Source of the DNA: an uncultured Paracoccaceae bacterium
Lineage (GTDB): Bacteria > Pseudomonadota > Alphaproteobacteria > Rhodobacterales > Rhodobacteraceae
Assembly: GCA_937138255.1 (NCBI GenBank)
Contig: CAKZOU010000069.1
Span: 1-64,000, forward strand
Reading direction: 5' to 3'
DNA length: 64,000 nt
Below, one piece after another: positions 27,350 to 36,454 of the stretch; positions within the stretch are counted from its first letter, which is position 1, and each line of letters starts with the position of its first letter. The translations under genes were made by a program, and so were the position numbers. Below the pieces are notes generated by a model, which ran no database searches, was not told the origin of the DNA, and saw nothing but the letters and a program-made list of their open reading frames with translations.

Positions 27350-28314
27350 CATGCCACCTCCTTGACCGGGACGTGGCAGGCACGACGGCGGCCGTCCATC
27401 GTCGTGAGTTGGGGCCGGGTCTGAGCGCACTCGGCGCGAACATTGGCACAACGCGGGCTAAACGGGCAGCCCGCCGGCAAATGCGACATATCGGGCGGCT
27501 CGCCGGCGATAGTAATGAGCATCTCGTCGTCGCGGTCGAGGCGCGGAACGGCGGAGAGAAGGCCGCGGGTATAGGGATGTGTCGGCTTCTCGAACAGCTC
27601 TTCGGTCACGCCCTCTTCCATGATCTGCCCGCCATACATGACGAGGGTCCGGTCACAGAAACCGGCCACAACGCCAAGATCGTGGGTGATCAGGATCACA
27701 GCAGTTCCAAACTCGTAGCGGATATCGCCCAGAAGCTCCATGATCTGCGCCTGCACCGTCACGTCGAGCGCGGTGGTCGGCTCGTCGGCGATCAGAAGGC
27801 GGGGGCGACACAGAAGCGACATGGCGATCATCACGCGTTGGCGCATCCCGCCCGAAAACTCGTGCGGATACTGGCGCACGCGCTGGTTCGCCTCGGGGAT
27901 CCGCACCGCGTCGAGCATCTTGGCGGCTTCCTTGACGGCGTCGGACTTGGACATCCCCTTGTGCAGGACAAGCACCTCGGCCATCTGGTCGCTCACCCGC
28001 ATATAGGGATTGAGCGAGGTCATCGGGTCTTGGAAGATCATCGCGATCTCGTCGGAGCGGACCTTGTTCAGCTCGCGCTGCGAGAGCTTCAGAAGATCCT
28101 TGCCGTCGAACTTGACCGAGCCCGTGGCGCTGCCGTTCTGGGCGAGAAGGCCCATCGCGGCGAACGCCGTCTGGCTCTTGCCCGAGCCGCTCTCGCCGAC
28201 GATGGCGAGGGTCTCGCCCTTGTCGATGTTGAACGACACGCCGTTGACCGCGTTTACCGGGCCGTCGTTCGTGCGGAAAGTGACCTTGAGGTCGTTGATT
28301 TCTAGCAAACTCAT
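27349..28314 (-). CDS. oppD: Oligopeptide ABC transporter ATP-binding protein OppD
   Basis: A 321-residue ATPase that pairs with OppF. Motifs are Walker [11 protein letters not shown] (about 41-50), signature SGGMRQRV, Walker [13 protein letters not shown] and the C-terminal [15 protein letters not shown] region. The start [11 protein letters not shown] at 28314 lies 2 bases beyond the oppC stop; upstream in-frame codons are inside oppC and lack family similarity. The oppF start overlaps its stop. Confidence 0.93.
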   Translation of the reverse strand: MSLLEINDLKVTFRTNDGPVNAVNGVSFNIDKGETLAIVGESGSGKSQTAFAAMGLLAQNGSATGSVKFDGKDLLKLSQRELNKVRSDEIAMIFQDPMTSLNPYMRVSDQMAEVLVLHKGMSKSDAVKEAAKMLDAVRIPEANQRVRQYPHEFSGGMRQRVMIAMSLLCRPRLLIADEPTTALDVTVQAQIMELLGDIRYEFGTAVILITHDLGVVAGFCDRTLVMYGGQIMEEGVTEELFEKPTHPYTRGLLSAVPRLDRDDEMLITIAGEPPDMSHLPAGCPFSPRCANVRAECAQTRPQLTTMDGRRRACHVPVKEVA

Positions 28315-28315
28315 A

Positions 28316-29242
28316 TCAGCGGTCCTTCGGGTCGAGCGCATCGCGCAGGCCGTCGCCGACGAAGGTGAAGGCGAAAAGCGTGGCGAGGAAGAAGAAGAGC
28401 GGGAAGGCGATCTGCCACCAGGCGCCATAGAGCATCTGCTTGGAACCGGCTTGGATCAGGGCGCCGAGCGAGGTCATCGGCTCTTGCACGCCTAGGCCGA
28501 GGAAGCTGATGAAGCTTTCCGCCATGATCAGGCCCGGGATCAGTAGCGTCGCATAGACCACGACGATGCCCAGAAGGTTCGGCACGATGTGGCGCAGGAT
28601 GATCGTGAAGGGGCTCACGCCCACCGCGATCGCCGCCTCGACGAATTCCTTGTTCTTGATGGTCAGCGTCTGGCCGCGCACGATCCGCGCCATGTCGAGC
28701 CAGCTGATAAGGCCGATGCCCACGAAAAGCATGGTGATCGAGCGGCCCCAGATGACGAGCATCAGGATCAGAACGAACATGAAGGGGATCGACATCAAGA
28801 CGTCGACGGTCCGCATCATGATATTGTCGATCCGGCCACCGAAGAATCCGGCGGTCGCGCCATATAGCGTGCCGACGATCACCGCGACGAGCGAGCCGAC
28901 CACGCCGACCATGATCGAGATGCCGGTGCCTTGAACGACGCGGGCATAAAGATCGCGGCCCAGTTCGTCGGCGCCGAAATAGTGGCCGTTCTCGACACTC
29001 GGACCGCCGATCTGGGCCACTCGGCCCATAAGCTTCCAGTCGATCGCTTCATAGGTCCAAGCCTGAAAGAAAGAACCGAGCAGGGCGAAAAGCAAGATCG
29101 CAATCAAAACGACGAGCCCCCCGACCGCAGCTTTGTTGCGCGCAAAGCGGGTTCGCGCATCGCTCCAGAGCGAGCGGCCCTTCACCTCGGCGAGATTGGT
29201 TGCCTCGGCGAGCGATTCCATTTTGGTTTTGTCAGGATACAT
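28316..29242 (-). CDS. oppC: Oligopeptide ABC transporter permease OppC
   Basis: A 308-residue inner-membrane permease with an N-terminal OppC-type segment ([23 protein letters not shown]), six predicted helices and the EAA loop ([21 protein letters not shown]) that contacts the ATPases. The ATG at 29242 is preceded by GAGGGG at a spacing of 6. It lies 10 bases after oppB. Confidence 0.93.
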   Translation of the reverse strand: MYPDKTKMESLAEATNLAEVKGRSLWSDARTRFARNKAAVGGLVVLIAILLFALLGSFFQAWTYEAIDWKLMGRVAQIGGPSVENGHYFGADELGRDLYARVVQGTGISIMVGVVGSLVAVIVGTLYGATAGFFGGRIDNIMMRTVDVLMSIPFMFVLILMLVIWGRSITMLFVGIGLISWLDMARIVRGQTLTIKNKEFVEAAIAVGVSPFTIILRHIVPNLLGIVVVYATLLIPGLIMAESFISFLGLGVQEPMTSLGALIQAGSKQMLYGAWWQIAFPLFFFLATLFAFTFVGDGLRDALDPKDR

Positions 29243-29252
29243 GGTCAGCCCC

Positions 29253-30176
29253 TCAGTACCGGATCTTCGGGTCGATCCACGCGTAGAGCACGTCGACAAG
29301 AAGGTTGAAGATGATCGTCAGGGTGCCGACGAGGATGGTGATGCCCATCATGGTCGAATAGTCCCGGTTGAAGGCCGAGTTGACGAAAAACTGGCCGATG
29401 CCGCCGGTCGAGAAATACTGGTCGATGATCACCGAGCCAGTAACCATGCCGACAAAGGCGGGCCCGAGGTAGGACAGAACCGGCAGGAGCGCCGGCTTGA
29501 GTGCATGCTTGAGGATCACGCGGCTCATCGGCAGGCCCTTGGCCTTGGCCGTGCGGATGAAGCCCGAATTCAACACTTCAAGCATCGACGAGCGGGTAAT
29601 CCGCGCGATGGAGGCGAAATACGAGGTCGAAAGCGCAATCACCGGCATGATGATGTGATCCCATGTCCCGCCTTCCCAGCCACCGCCCGGCAGCCATCCG
29701 AGCCAGAGGGTGAATACCAGAACGAGGATTGGCGCCATGACATAGTTCGGGATCGACTGCGAGCCGATGGCGAAACCAACCGACAGGTAGTCGAGCCATG
29801 TGTTGTGGCGGATGGCCGCTGTGACGCCGAGACCGACGCCAAAGATCACGGCGACGATAAACGACCAAAAGCCATAGGTCAGTGTGACCGGGAAACCCTG
29901 CGCGATAATGTCGTTGACCGTGCGATCCTTAAACTTGAACGACGGGCCGAAGTCGAAGTGGAAGATCACGTTCGTCAGATAATCGACGTATTGCTTCCAG
30001 TAGGGCTGATCTAGCCCATACTTGGCTTCGAGATTTGCCATCACTTCCGGTGGCGGAAGCTTTTCGCCCATGAACGGGCTGCCAGGAGCAGACCACATAA
30101 GAACGAACGAGATCGTGATCAGGATCAGGATCGTCGGGACAGCCACCGTAAGGCGGCGTGCGATATAGGTGAACAT
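29253..30176 (-). CDS. oppB: Oligopeptide ABC transporter permease OppB
   Basis: A 307-residue permease starting MFTYIARRLTVAVPTILILITISF, the classic DppB/OppB N-terminus, with an EAA-like loop (RTAKAKGLPMSRVILKHALKPALLPVLS) and the ending WIDPKIRY. It forms the membrane channel with OppC. An attenuator-like hairpin lies between the upstream oppA and this gene, which would give more binding protein than permease. Confidence 0.94.
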   Translation of the reverse strand: MFTYIARRLTVAVPTILILITISFVLMWSAPGSPFMGEKLPPPEVMANLEAKYGLDQPYWKQYVDYLTNVIFHFDFGPSFKFKDRTVNDIIAQGFPVTLTYGFWSFIVAVIFGVGLGVTAAIRHNTWLDYLSVGFAIGSQSIPNYVMAPILVLVFTLWLGWLPGGGWEGGTWDHIIMPVIALSTSYFASIARITRSSMLEVLNSGFIRTAKAKGLPMSRVILKHALKPALLPVLSYLGPAFVGMVTGSVIIDQYFSTGGIGQFFVNSAFNRDYSTMMGITILVGTLTIIFNLLVDVLYAWIDPKIRY

Positions 30177-30200
30177 CAGGGGATCCCTATCGGAGTAGAG

Positions 30201-30234
30201 ATTAAAAGTTCCGCGCCCCCGTTTGGGGGCGCGG
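30201..30234 (-). terminator. Partial terminator between oppA and oppB
   Basis: CCGCGCCCCC (30211-30220) pairs with GGGGGCGCGG (30225-30234) around a GTTT loop. On the minus strand the 10-bp stem is followed by AACTTTTAAT, a short T run. Such elements commonly let most transcripts end after the binding-protein gene, or protect its 3' end. Confidence 0.7.
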
Positions 30235-30256
30235 CTGGTTTAGATCGGCTTGTCGA

Positions 30257-31876
30257 TTACTCGACCTTGTACAGGTCGCGAGCGTACCAAGCGTTCTCGA
30301 CGTTGTTGTCCGGCCAACCCTTGAGGGTTGCCTGACGTGCGCCAACCGAGGTGTAGAAGTAGATCGGGATGATCGGTGCGTCAGCGGCAGCGATGGTTTC
30401 GATCTGGTTGTAGAGAGACTGCGGATCTTCTGCGGTCTTTGCCTCGGCGAGAAGGGCGTCAACTTCGGCGCTGTTGTAGCCAGCGTCGTTGTATCCCGAG
30501 CCCGAACCATAAAGATCGAGGAAGGTCGAGGCTTCGTTGTAGTCACCACACCAACCGGCACGGGAGATCTCGAACTGGCCAGCACCGCGGGCCTCGAGGA
30601 AGGTCCCCCATTCCATGTTGTTGATGGTGGATTCGATCCCGAGGTTCTCTTTCCACATCTGGCTAACCGCGATGGCGATCGACTTGTGACCTTCCGAGGT
30701 GTTGTAGAGGATTTCGGCACTGATCGGATTATCGGGGCCATAGCCAGCTTCAGCCATAAGCGACTTGGCAAGCTCGTTACGCTCGTCCTGGGTCATGGCA
30801 GCAGATTCGACAACCGGGACGGTAAACCCAGCGGTGGTCGGCGGCGTGAAGGTGTAGGCCGGGATCTGGCCAGCCTGCAGGATGCCGTCGGTGATAACCG
30901 TGCGGTCGAAGCCAAGGTTCAGAGCCTGACGCACCCGAACGTCCTTCATCCATTCCGGTGCGTTATCCCGCATGTTGAAGTTGTAGTAGTAGGTGCAGAG
31001 ACGCGGGTTCGAGTAGATCTCGGCCGGATACTGCTCCTTGAGCGAGAGATACTGACCGGTCGGAACACCGACGAGGTCAAGCTCGCCTGCCTGCCAACGG
31101 GTGAAGGCCTGGGTCTCGTCGTTGATGATGAGACGGACGACCTTGTTGATGACGGTCTCGCCATCGTTCCAGTAGTTGGCGTTGCGCTCCATGACCATAC
31201 GCTCCTGCGGAACGTGCTCGGTCAGAACATAGGCGCCGTTGCCGACGATGTTCTCGGGGCGGGTCCACTCGGCACCATGAGCTTCGACAACGGCCTGCGG
31301 CACCGGGAACATGGTGGCGTGGGTCACGGTCTGGGCGAAGTAGGGAACCGGGCGCTCGAGGTGGACGACGAGGGTTTGATCGTCGGCAGCTTCAACACCG
31401 AGGGTGTCGGGAGCAGCATCGCCCGAACCAACGGCGCCAGCACCCTTGATGCCGGTGATGTCGGTCACGAACCAGGCATAGGGCGAAGCGGTGGCCGGAT
31501 CGGCCGCGCGGCGCCATGCGTAGACGAAGTCACCAGCGGTGACCGGATCACCGTTCGACCACTTCGCGTCGGCGCGCAGGTGGAAGGTGTAGGTCATCTT
31601 GTCGTCGGAGAGGTCGTAGCCGGTGGCTACGCCGGGGATCAGGTTGCCGTCGGCATCCTGGTTCATCAGGCCTTCGAACAGGTTGCGAACAACGGCCGAA
31701 CCAGAAACGTCTTCGACCATGCCCGGATCAATCGAGGGGCTCTCGTCAATGTCCTGATAGGTGAAGGTCTGGTCGGCGGCCAGCGTCTCGCCAGCCATCG
31801 GGCTTGCAGCAAAGGCTGCGCCCGAAAGCACGAGCAGCGCGGCGGTCGACGCCATGAGGGTCGTTTTGATTTTCAT
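30257..31876 (-). CDS. oppA: Periplasmic oligopeptide-binding protein OppA
   Basis: A 539-residue type II-C substrate-binding protein that delivers peptides to OppBCDF. A signal peptide of about 23 residues (MKIKTTLMASTAALLVLSGAAFA) precedes the mature chain. The wording RAGWCGDYNEASTFLDLYGSGSGYNDAGY near the C-terminus is typical of the OppA/MppA branch and not of DppA. It is first in the operon, with GGGAG before the ATG and a small hairpin in its leader. Substrate length preference cannot be read. Confidence 0.93.
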   Translation of the reverse strand: MKIKTTLMASTAALLVLSGAAFAASPMAGETLAADQTFTYQDIDESPSIDPGMVEDVSGSAVVRNLFEGLMNQDADGNLIPGVATGYDLSDDKMTYTFHLRADAKWSNGDPVTAGDFVYAWRRAADPATASPYAWFVTDITGIKGAGAVGSGDAAPDTLGVEAADDQTLVVHLERPVPYFAQTVTHATMFPVPQAVVEAHGAEWTRPENIVGNGAYVLTEHVPQERMVMERNANYWNDGETVINKVVRLIINDETQAFTRWQAGELDLVGVPTGQYLSLKEQYPAEIYSNPRLCTYYYNFNMRDNAPEWMKDVRVRQALNLGFDRTVITDGILQAGQIPAYTFTPPTTAGFTVPVVESAAMTQDERNELAKSLMAEAGYGPDNPISAEILYNTSEGHKSIAIAVSQMWKENLGIESTINNMEWGTFLEARGAGQFEISRAGWCGDYNEASTFLDLYGSGSGYNDAGYNSAEVDALLAEAKTAEDPQSLYNQIETIAAADAPIIPIYFYTSVGARQATLKGWPDNNVENAWYARDLYKVE

Positions 31877-31893
31877 TGAGTACTCTCCCTTTT

Positions 31894-31918
31894 GTGAGCC
31901 GGTTTATCCGGCAATCAC
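31894..31918 (-). promoter_or_regulatory. Small hairpin just upstream of the oppA ribosome-binding site
   Basis: On the minus strand GTGA and GCCGG pair with CCGGC and TCAC around an AT-rich loop, ending about six bases before the GGGAG ribosome-binding site. It may influence translation or stability of the oppA message; in some proteobacteria opp leaders are targets of small RNAs. Confidence 0.3.
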
Positions 31919-32526
31919 GTCGGTTTCTTCTCGCGGCAAGCGCGACAATGCAGGGATTATTTTTTTGTCTGCACCAAATTAGCAAGAGCAGATTTCAAGT
32001 TGACCATGGGTAAGCCTTGAAAATTCAGGCGAATTTCAGTGATGTGGCGAAATTTTGTCAAAAAGTGCCAATTCGGGTCACTGCCGCGCAATAAAGTTTC
32101 GCGGTTTTTTCGCGGTTTCTCAGAACTTCTGGCCGATAGGGCAATCAATCAGACCGATTCGGACCTAATGCTTGCGATTCCTTACCCTCGACACCGGATT
32201 CGGAAAATTTGACCATGCGCAGAAGGCCCCCTTCCAGAACGCAGCTTCTTGCACTGTTCAGGGACAGAAAACGCGCATCTTCGCTTTCAGCCTTGCATGA
32301 GCAGGGTCAGACAACCGGCAGATTTGGGCTTTGTCGGTTATTTCTCAATATATTATCGATTTTCCCGGCCCAGCCTTCGATGCTTTCCCTTTCCTTCCGC
32401 TCTGCATCGAAGCCCAGTGCATGTCGCTACCGTGCACCGCTTAAGGCCATGAGATGGATTGGATTTGATCAATTCTCCAACCCTTGCCATTATGGGTTGT
32501 CTGGTTAAACGAATTGAGGTCTTCGA
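31919..32526. other. Intergenic region between oppA and the GntR regulator
   Basis: About 600 bases, AT-richer than the genes around, with divergent promoters expected at each side. Short frames exist (for example a 99-codon frame starting at TTG 32209), but they lack a ribosome-binding site and any recognisable protein pattern. One TTGATCAA-centred dyad (annotated separately) lies 50-60 bases before the GntR start. No RNA gene was recognised. Confidence 0.55.
32462..32475. promoter_or_regulatory. TTGATCAA dyad upstream of the GntR gene, candidate operator
   Basis: GATTTGATCAATTC is an inverted repeat with one mismatched pair around the core TTGATCAA, 52 bases upstream of the GntR start. The same core occurs twice in the promoter region shared by the polyamine genes. 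An autoregulatory operator of the GntR protein is the simplest reading. Confidence 0.4.
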
Positions 32527-33177
32527 TTGAACAACACGGCCAACAAGCCCCCCGCACATGAGCTGGTTTATCGCAAGCTGCGGGAGATGATCCTGTGTGG
32601 TGAACTTGAGCCGGGGCAAGCCATAACGATCCAGGGCCTTGTTGCATCTCTCGGGGCCGGCATGACACCGGTTCGCGAAGCCATCCGCAGGCTTACTTCT
32701 GAAAGTGCGCTCGTTTTCCAAGGCAACCGGCGGGTGTCGGTCCCCGTTCTTACCCTCGATCAAATCGACGAACTGGCCTTTGCTCGTTTGGCGCTTGAGC
32801 CTCAGCTTGCCTTTTGGGCAACAGAGAATGTCACGGCCAAAGACATTTCCAAGCTGGAAGCGATCGACGCCGAGATGAACAAGGCCATCGCTCGCGGCGA
32901 TGTGCGCTCCTACCTCTTCCGCAATCACGAGTTTCATTCGGCCCTCTATGCCATTTCCGGCGCGCAAATCATGATCTCGCTGGCTGATGAACTTTGGCTT
33001 CGCATGGGCCCCTCGCTTCGGGTCATGGGCGGCCGGTTCGGCACCTCAAATCTGCCCGACAAGCACATCGACGCCATCGCGGGCCTTCGCGCTGGCGATC
33101 CAAAAGTGGTCAGCCGCGCCATTCACGACGATATCGAGCAAGGTTTCGAGCAGATCCGCAAATCGCTCGAGAAATAG
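32527..33177 (+). CDS. GntR family (FCD-type) transcriptional regulator
   Basis: A 216-residue regulator with a winged helix at about residues 8-75 (HELVYRKLREMILCGELEPGQAIT ... TPVREAIRRLTSESALV) and a helical FCD ligand domain (FRNHEFHSALY, with histidines that may bind a metal or acid ligand). The start is the TTG at 32527, supported by GAGG seven bases upstream and the absence of a nearer ATG. It converges on the PuuB-like gene and adjoins the polyamine genes, so it probably senses a polyamine-derived acid or related metabolite. That link is inference. Confidence 0.87.
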   Translation: MNNTANKPPAHELVYRKLREMILCGELEPGQAITIQGLVASLGAGMTPVREAIRRLTSESALVFQGNRRVSVPVLTLDQIDELAFARLALEPQLAFWATENVTAKDISKLEAIDAEMNKAIARGDVRSYLFRNHEFHSALYAISGAQIMISLADELWLRMGPSLRVMGGRFGTSNLPDKHIDAIAGLRAGDPKVVSRAIHDDIEQGFEQIRKSLEK

Positions 33178-33180
33178 CGC

Positions 33181-34491
33181 CTAGAGACGATCCCGAAGCG
33201 AGAACCACAGCATCGCCGCGGCCAGAAGGGGCTCGCGCAGGAGTGCTCCACCAGGAAAGCGTTGCGTCGGCACGCTGGCCATCAGGTCAAACTTTTCGGC
33301 CTGCCCTGCGATCGCATCGGCGGCCATCTTGCCCCCCATCGTCGCCATCGCCACCCCATGGCCGGAATAGCCCGAGGCGGTCAGGATATTGCCCGAGAGC
33401 CGCTCGAAATGCGGCATCCGGTTCATCGTGATCCCGAGCGTGCCGCCCCAGGCATAGTCGATCCTGACGCCCTTGAGCTGAGGATAGATCTCTTCCATCG
33501 GTTTGCGGACGTTGCCGGCGATATCGCGCGGGAAACGGTAGCCATAGCTTTCGGTGCCGCCAAAGAGCATCCGGTTGTCTTCGGACAGGCGGAAATAGTT
33601 GATGACAAACTTGCTGTCGGCAACGGCGTGGTTTTCACGGATCAGGTCGCGGGCGCGATCCTCGCTCAGGGGTTCGGTCGCCACGATGAAATTGTTGATT
33701 GGCATGACCCGCGCCGCCACGCGGCCCTGCATATGCCCGAGATAGCCATTGGCGCCCAGCACGACGAACTTGGCCCTGATCCGCGCGCCTTCCGTCCGCA
33801 CCGTCGCCGGCTCGCCTTCGTCAACACCGAGAACGCGGCTCTTCTCGAAGATCCGCACGCCCTTGGCGAGGCAGGCCTCGGCCAGACCGAAGGCAAATCG
33901 CAGGGGATGGATATGGCCCGCCCCCATGTCGAGGGTGCCGCCGTGGTAGGCATCCGAGCCGACAAGATTGCGAATTTCCGACTTGTCGAGCGCCCGGATC
34001 AGGCCATAGCCGTAATCTTCTTGCAGTTTTTCTGCATAGGCTTTGCTATGGGCCACAAACCGCGCCCGATGGTCGGCGTGGATCACACCAGACACCCAGC
34101 GGGCGTCGATCTTGTGCGCGTCGATCAGCCCGCGAAGAACCTTGACCGAGTCCTGCCCTATCTCCCAAAGCCCGCGTGCGGCGTCGAGCCCGACCATCTT
34201 CTCAAGCTCGTCCTGATCAAGACGCTGCGTGCCCGACACCTGCCCGCCATTGCGGCCCGAGGCACCAAAGCCCGCGCGATGGGCGTCGAGCAGGATCACG
34301 TCATAGCCGCGCTCTGCAAGATGCAACGCTGCGGAAAGGCCGGTAAACCCCGCGCCAACGACACAAACATCACAGGACAGATCGCCCTTGGCCTGCGGCT
34401 GCTCGGCGGGCGGCGTGGCGGTTGCGGCATACCACGAGGCCGGATAGGCTCCGACCTCGTCGTTGGCAGTGAGGATATCGAGGCGGGCCAT
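33181..34491 (-). CDS. puuB: PuuB-like FAD-dependent oxidoreductase
   Basis: A 436-residue DAO-family flavoprotein similar to gamma-glutamylputrescine oxidase, which oxidises the free amino end of gamma-glutamylputrescine to an aldehyde. FAD binding is seen in CVVGAGFTGLSAALHLAERG (about 43-62) and FGASGRNGGQVSG; the C-terminal SGYSGHGVAMATMGG closes the flavin site. The ATG at 34491 overlaps the aminotransferase stop by one base, indicating co-transcription. Its PuuA partners lie in the divergent operon. Other amine substrates are possible. Confidence 0.85.
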   Translation of the reverse strand: MARLDILTANDEVGAYPASWYAATATPPAEQPQAKGDLSCDVCVVGAGFTGLSAALHLAERGYDVILLDAHRAGFGASGRNGGQVSGTQRLDQDELEKMVGLDAARGLWEIGQDSVKVLRGLIDAHKIDARWVSGVIHADHRARFVAHSKAYAEKLQEDYGYGLIRALDKSEIRNLVGSDAYHGGTLDMGAGHIHPLRFAFGLAEACLAKGVRIFEKSRVLGVDEGEPATVRTEGARIRAKFVVLGANGYLGHMQGRVAARVMPINNFIVATEPLSEDRARDLIRENHAVADSKFVINYFRLSEDNRMLFGGTESYGYRFPRDIAGNVRKPMEEIYPQLKGVRIDYAWGGTLGITMNRMPHFERLSGNILTASGYSGHGVAMATMGGKMAADAIAGQAEKFDLMASVPTQRFPGGALLREPLLAAAMLWFSLRDRL

Positions 34492-35885
34492 CAGGCCGCC
34501 TTGAGCAGATCGTCCGCCTTGAGGCCCGCATAACATTCGTCAAGCGACTTGCGAGCACGCTTGACGAGTTCGTCAACATCGTCGTGGCTGAAGATCAGCG
34601 GCGGCGAGATGATCATGCGGTCGCCCACATGGCGCATCACAAGATCGTTGGCAAAGCAACGCTCGCGGCAACGATAGCCCACCGTGCCTTCCGGCGAGGC
34701 AAAAGGCTTGCGCGTGCCGGTTTCCGGCGTCAGCGCCAACGTGCCCATCATGCCGACGGTGCGGGCTTCGCCGACCAACGGATGATCGGCCAGTTCGGCC
34801 CAGCGCTTGGCAAGGTAGGGGCCGATATCGTCCTGCACGCGCTCGATCAGCTTTTCTTCCTGAATGATCCGCAGGTTCTCAAGGGCAACGGCGGCGGCGA
34901 CAGGGTGGGCCGAATAGGTATAGCCGTGGTTGAAATCACCGTTCTCGCCGACGACCTTCGCCACCTCGTCGCAAACGATCGAGCCACCGATCGGCACATA
35001 GCCCGACGACAGGCCCTTGGCGATCGTCATGATATGCGGCTTGATGCCGAAGGTTTGCGAGCCGAACCAGTTGCCGGTGCGGCCAAAGCCGGTGATGACC
35101 TCGTCGGCGATCAAGAGGATGCCGTATTTGTCGACGATGCGCTGGATTTCGGGCCAGTAGGTGCTCGGCGGGATGACAACCCCGCCCGCTCCTTGAACCG
35201 GCTCACCGATGAAGGCGGCCACGCGATCGACGCCCAGCTCGAGGATCTTGTCCTCAAGCTCGCGGGCGCGCATCAGGCCAAACTCCTCGGGCGTCATGTC
35301 GCCGCCTTCCATATACCAATGCGGCTGGCCGATATGTTCGATGTTGGCGATGATGCCGCCCTGCTCGTGCATCCCGCTCATGCCGCCAAGGCTGCGGCCG
35401 GCATAGGTCGAGCCGTGATAGGCGTTTTTTCGGGCGATGACGATGTTCTTCTCGGGATGGCCGAGCGCCTGCCAGTAGCGGCGCACCATCAGAAGGTTGG
35501 TGTCGTTCGATTCCGAACCCGAGCCGGCAAAGAAAACGTGGTTGAGATCGCCCGGCGCCAGCTCGGCCAGCTTGGCGGACAGCGCAATCGCCGGAACGTG
35601 AGTTGTCTGGAAGAAGGTGTTGTAATAGGGCAGCTCGCGCATTTGACGGGCGGCCACATCTGCCATCGAGTCCCGGCCATAGCCGATGTTCATGCACCAC
35701 AGGCCCGCCATACCGTCGAGAATGCGGTGGCCTTCGCTGTCGGTCAGATAGACGCCCTCTGCGCGAGTAATCACCCGCGCGCCCTTCTTCGCCAGCTCGG
35801 CATTGGCGGTGAAAGGGTGCATGTGGTGAGCTGCGTCAAGCGCCTGAAGCTGCTTGGTCGGCAGGTTGTTGGTAATCATCGTCAT
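34491..35885 (-). CDS. Class III (omega) aminotransferase, polyamine type
   Basis: A 464-residue PLP enzyme of the SpuC-like putrescine/diamine:pyruvate transaminase group. K290 in MTIAKGLSSGYVPIG is the PLP lysine, D261 (LIADEVITGFGRTG) contacts the pyridine nitrogen, and GSGSESNDTN (about 121-130) binds the phosphate. AGGAG lies 6 bases before the ATG at 35885. It heads a two-gene unit with the PuuB-like oxidase. It may convert putrescine directly to 4-aminobutanal, giving a second route beside glutamylation; beta-alanine or taurine type substrates cannot be excluded. Confidence 0.85.
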   Translation of the reverse strand: MTMITNNLPTKQLQALDAAHHMHPFTANAELAKKGARVITRAEGVYLTDSEGHRILDGMAGLWCMNIGYGRDSMADVAARQMRELPYYNTFFQTTHVPAIALSAKLAELAPGDLNHVFFAGSGSESNDTNLLMVRRYWQALGHPEKNIVIARKNAYHGSTYAGRSLGGMSGMHEQGGIIANIEHIGQPHWYMEGGDMTPEEFGLMRARELEDKILELGVDRVAAFIGEPVQGAGGVVIPPSTYWPEIQRIVDKYGILLIADEVITGFGRTGNWFGSQTFGIKPHIMTIAKGLSSGYVPIGGSIVCDEVAKVVGENGDFNHGYTYSAHPVAAAVALENLRIIQEEKLIERVQDDIGPYLAKRWAELADHPLVGEARTVGMMGTLALTPETGTRKPFASPEGTVGYRCRERCFANDLVMRHVGDRMIISPPLIFSHDDVDELVKRARKSLDECYAGLKADDLLKAA

Positions 35886-36048
35886 GACATTCTCCTGAAC
35901 AGGCGGGTCAGACGCCTTTGGCCGCAAGTCTGCCGGCTATATCCGGTTTCCTCCGCGGTAGCGTCGGGGTGTTTCGGTGTTTCGCGGCGCCCTGCCTCGC
36001 GATCAGAAGCCAGCGCTCTCGAATTTGAGCATAATATTGGGGGCGCAG

Positions 36049-36080
36049 GTGTCAACTATTTTGATCAAATCTTTGGACAC
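36049..36080. promoter_or_regulatory. Extended dyad GTGTC-N6-TTTGATCAAA-N6-GACAC, candidate operator
   Basis: A perfect 10-bp palindrome TTTGATCAAA (36060-36069) is flanked at equal distance by GTGTC (36049-36053) and GACAC (36076-36080); all three share one centre. It lies about 165 bases upstream of the aminotransferase start. The symmetry suggests binding by a dimeric regulator, most simply the nearby GntR protein. Confidence 0.5.
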
Positions 36081-36401
36081 GGCAGAAATCATCGCCCCGA
36101 CCACCCCATCGGAGAGAAAAAACAGAGGATTACAGCCACCTTTTCCGCTCGGATCTTTGGCGCAGCGCCCGGAAGGTCAAATGCATGAGCGTCAAAAGCG
36201 AGGGCCGGTTGATTCGGGGCCGCCGCCGCCCGTTCGGGCACAAGTCGACAAAATCTTTTGCAGGCATGATATTTCTTGCCCAAATTGGCGCAATATTCAG
36301 TCTTCACAGGGTTTTTGCGCCCGGCCCCTTGAATTTGCGGGGATGCCGTGGCCCCATTCTGCGCGGCTCTGATGAAGATAAATGTTGCCAAACGCCCAAC
36401 G

Positions 36402-36411
36402 TTTGATCAAA
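36402..36411. promoter_or_regulatory. Second TTTGATCAAA palindrome, upstream of potF-like gene
   Basis: A perfect 10-bp palindrome identical to the one at 36060-36069, ending 43 bases before the binding-protein start, a position compatible with repression. Unlike the first copy it has no outer arms. Confidence 0.45.
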
Positions 36412-36454
36412 TTTACCTCAATAAGACCAAAAACCAACTCTGGGAGACCAAACC

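Larger units (their letters stand above)
35886..36454. other. Divergent promoter region of the polyamine genes
   Basis: About 570 bases between the aminotransferase (minus) and potF-like (plus) genes. It is AT-rich and holds two perfect TTTGATCAAA sites, annotated separately, one inside a longer dyad. A short frame at 35977-36372 has no convincing start or protein pattern. The potF start is preceded by GGGAG. Confidence 0.6.

Noticed and set aside
32209-32508. 99-codon frame in the oppA-GntR intergenic region
   Set aside because: TTG start, no ribosome-binding site, no recognisable domain, arginine/serine-rich composition.
35977-36372. 131-codon frame in the polyamine divergent promoter
   Set aside because: It covers the operator-like sites, has no good start signal and no family similarity.
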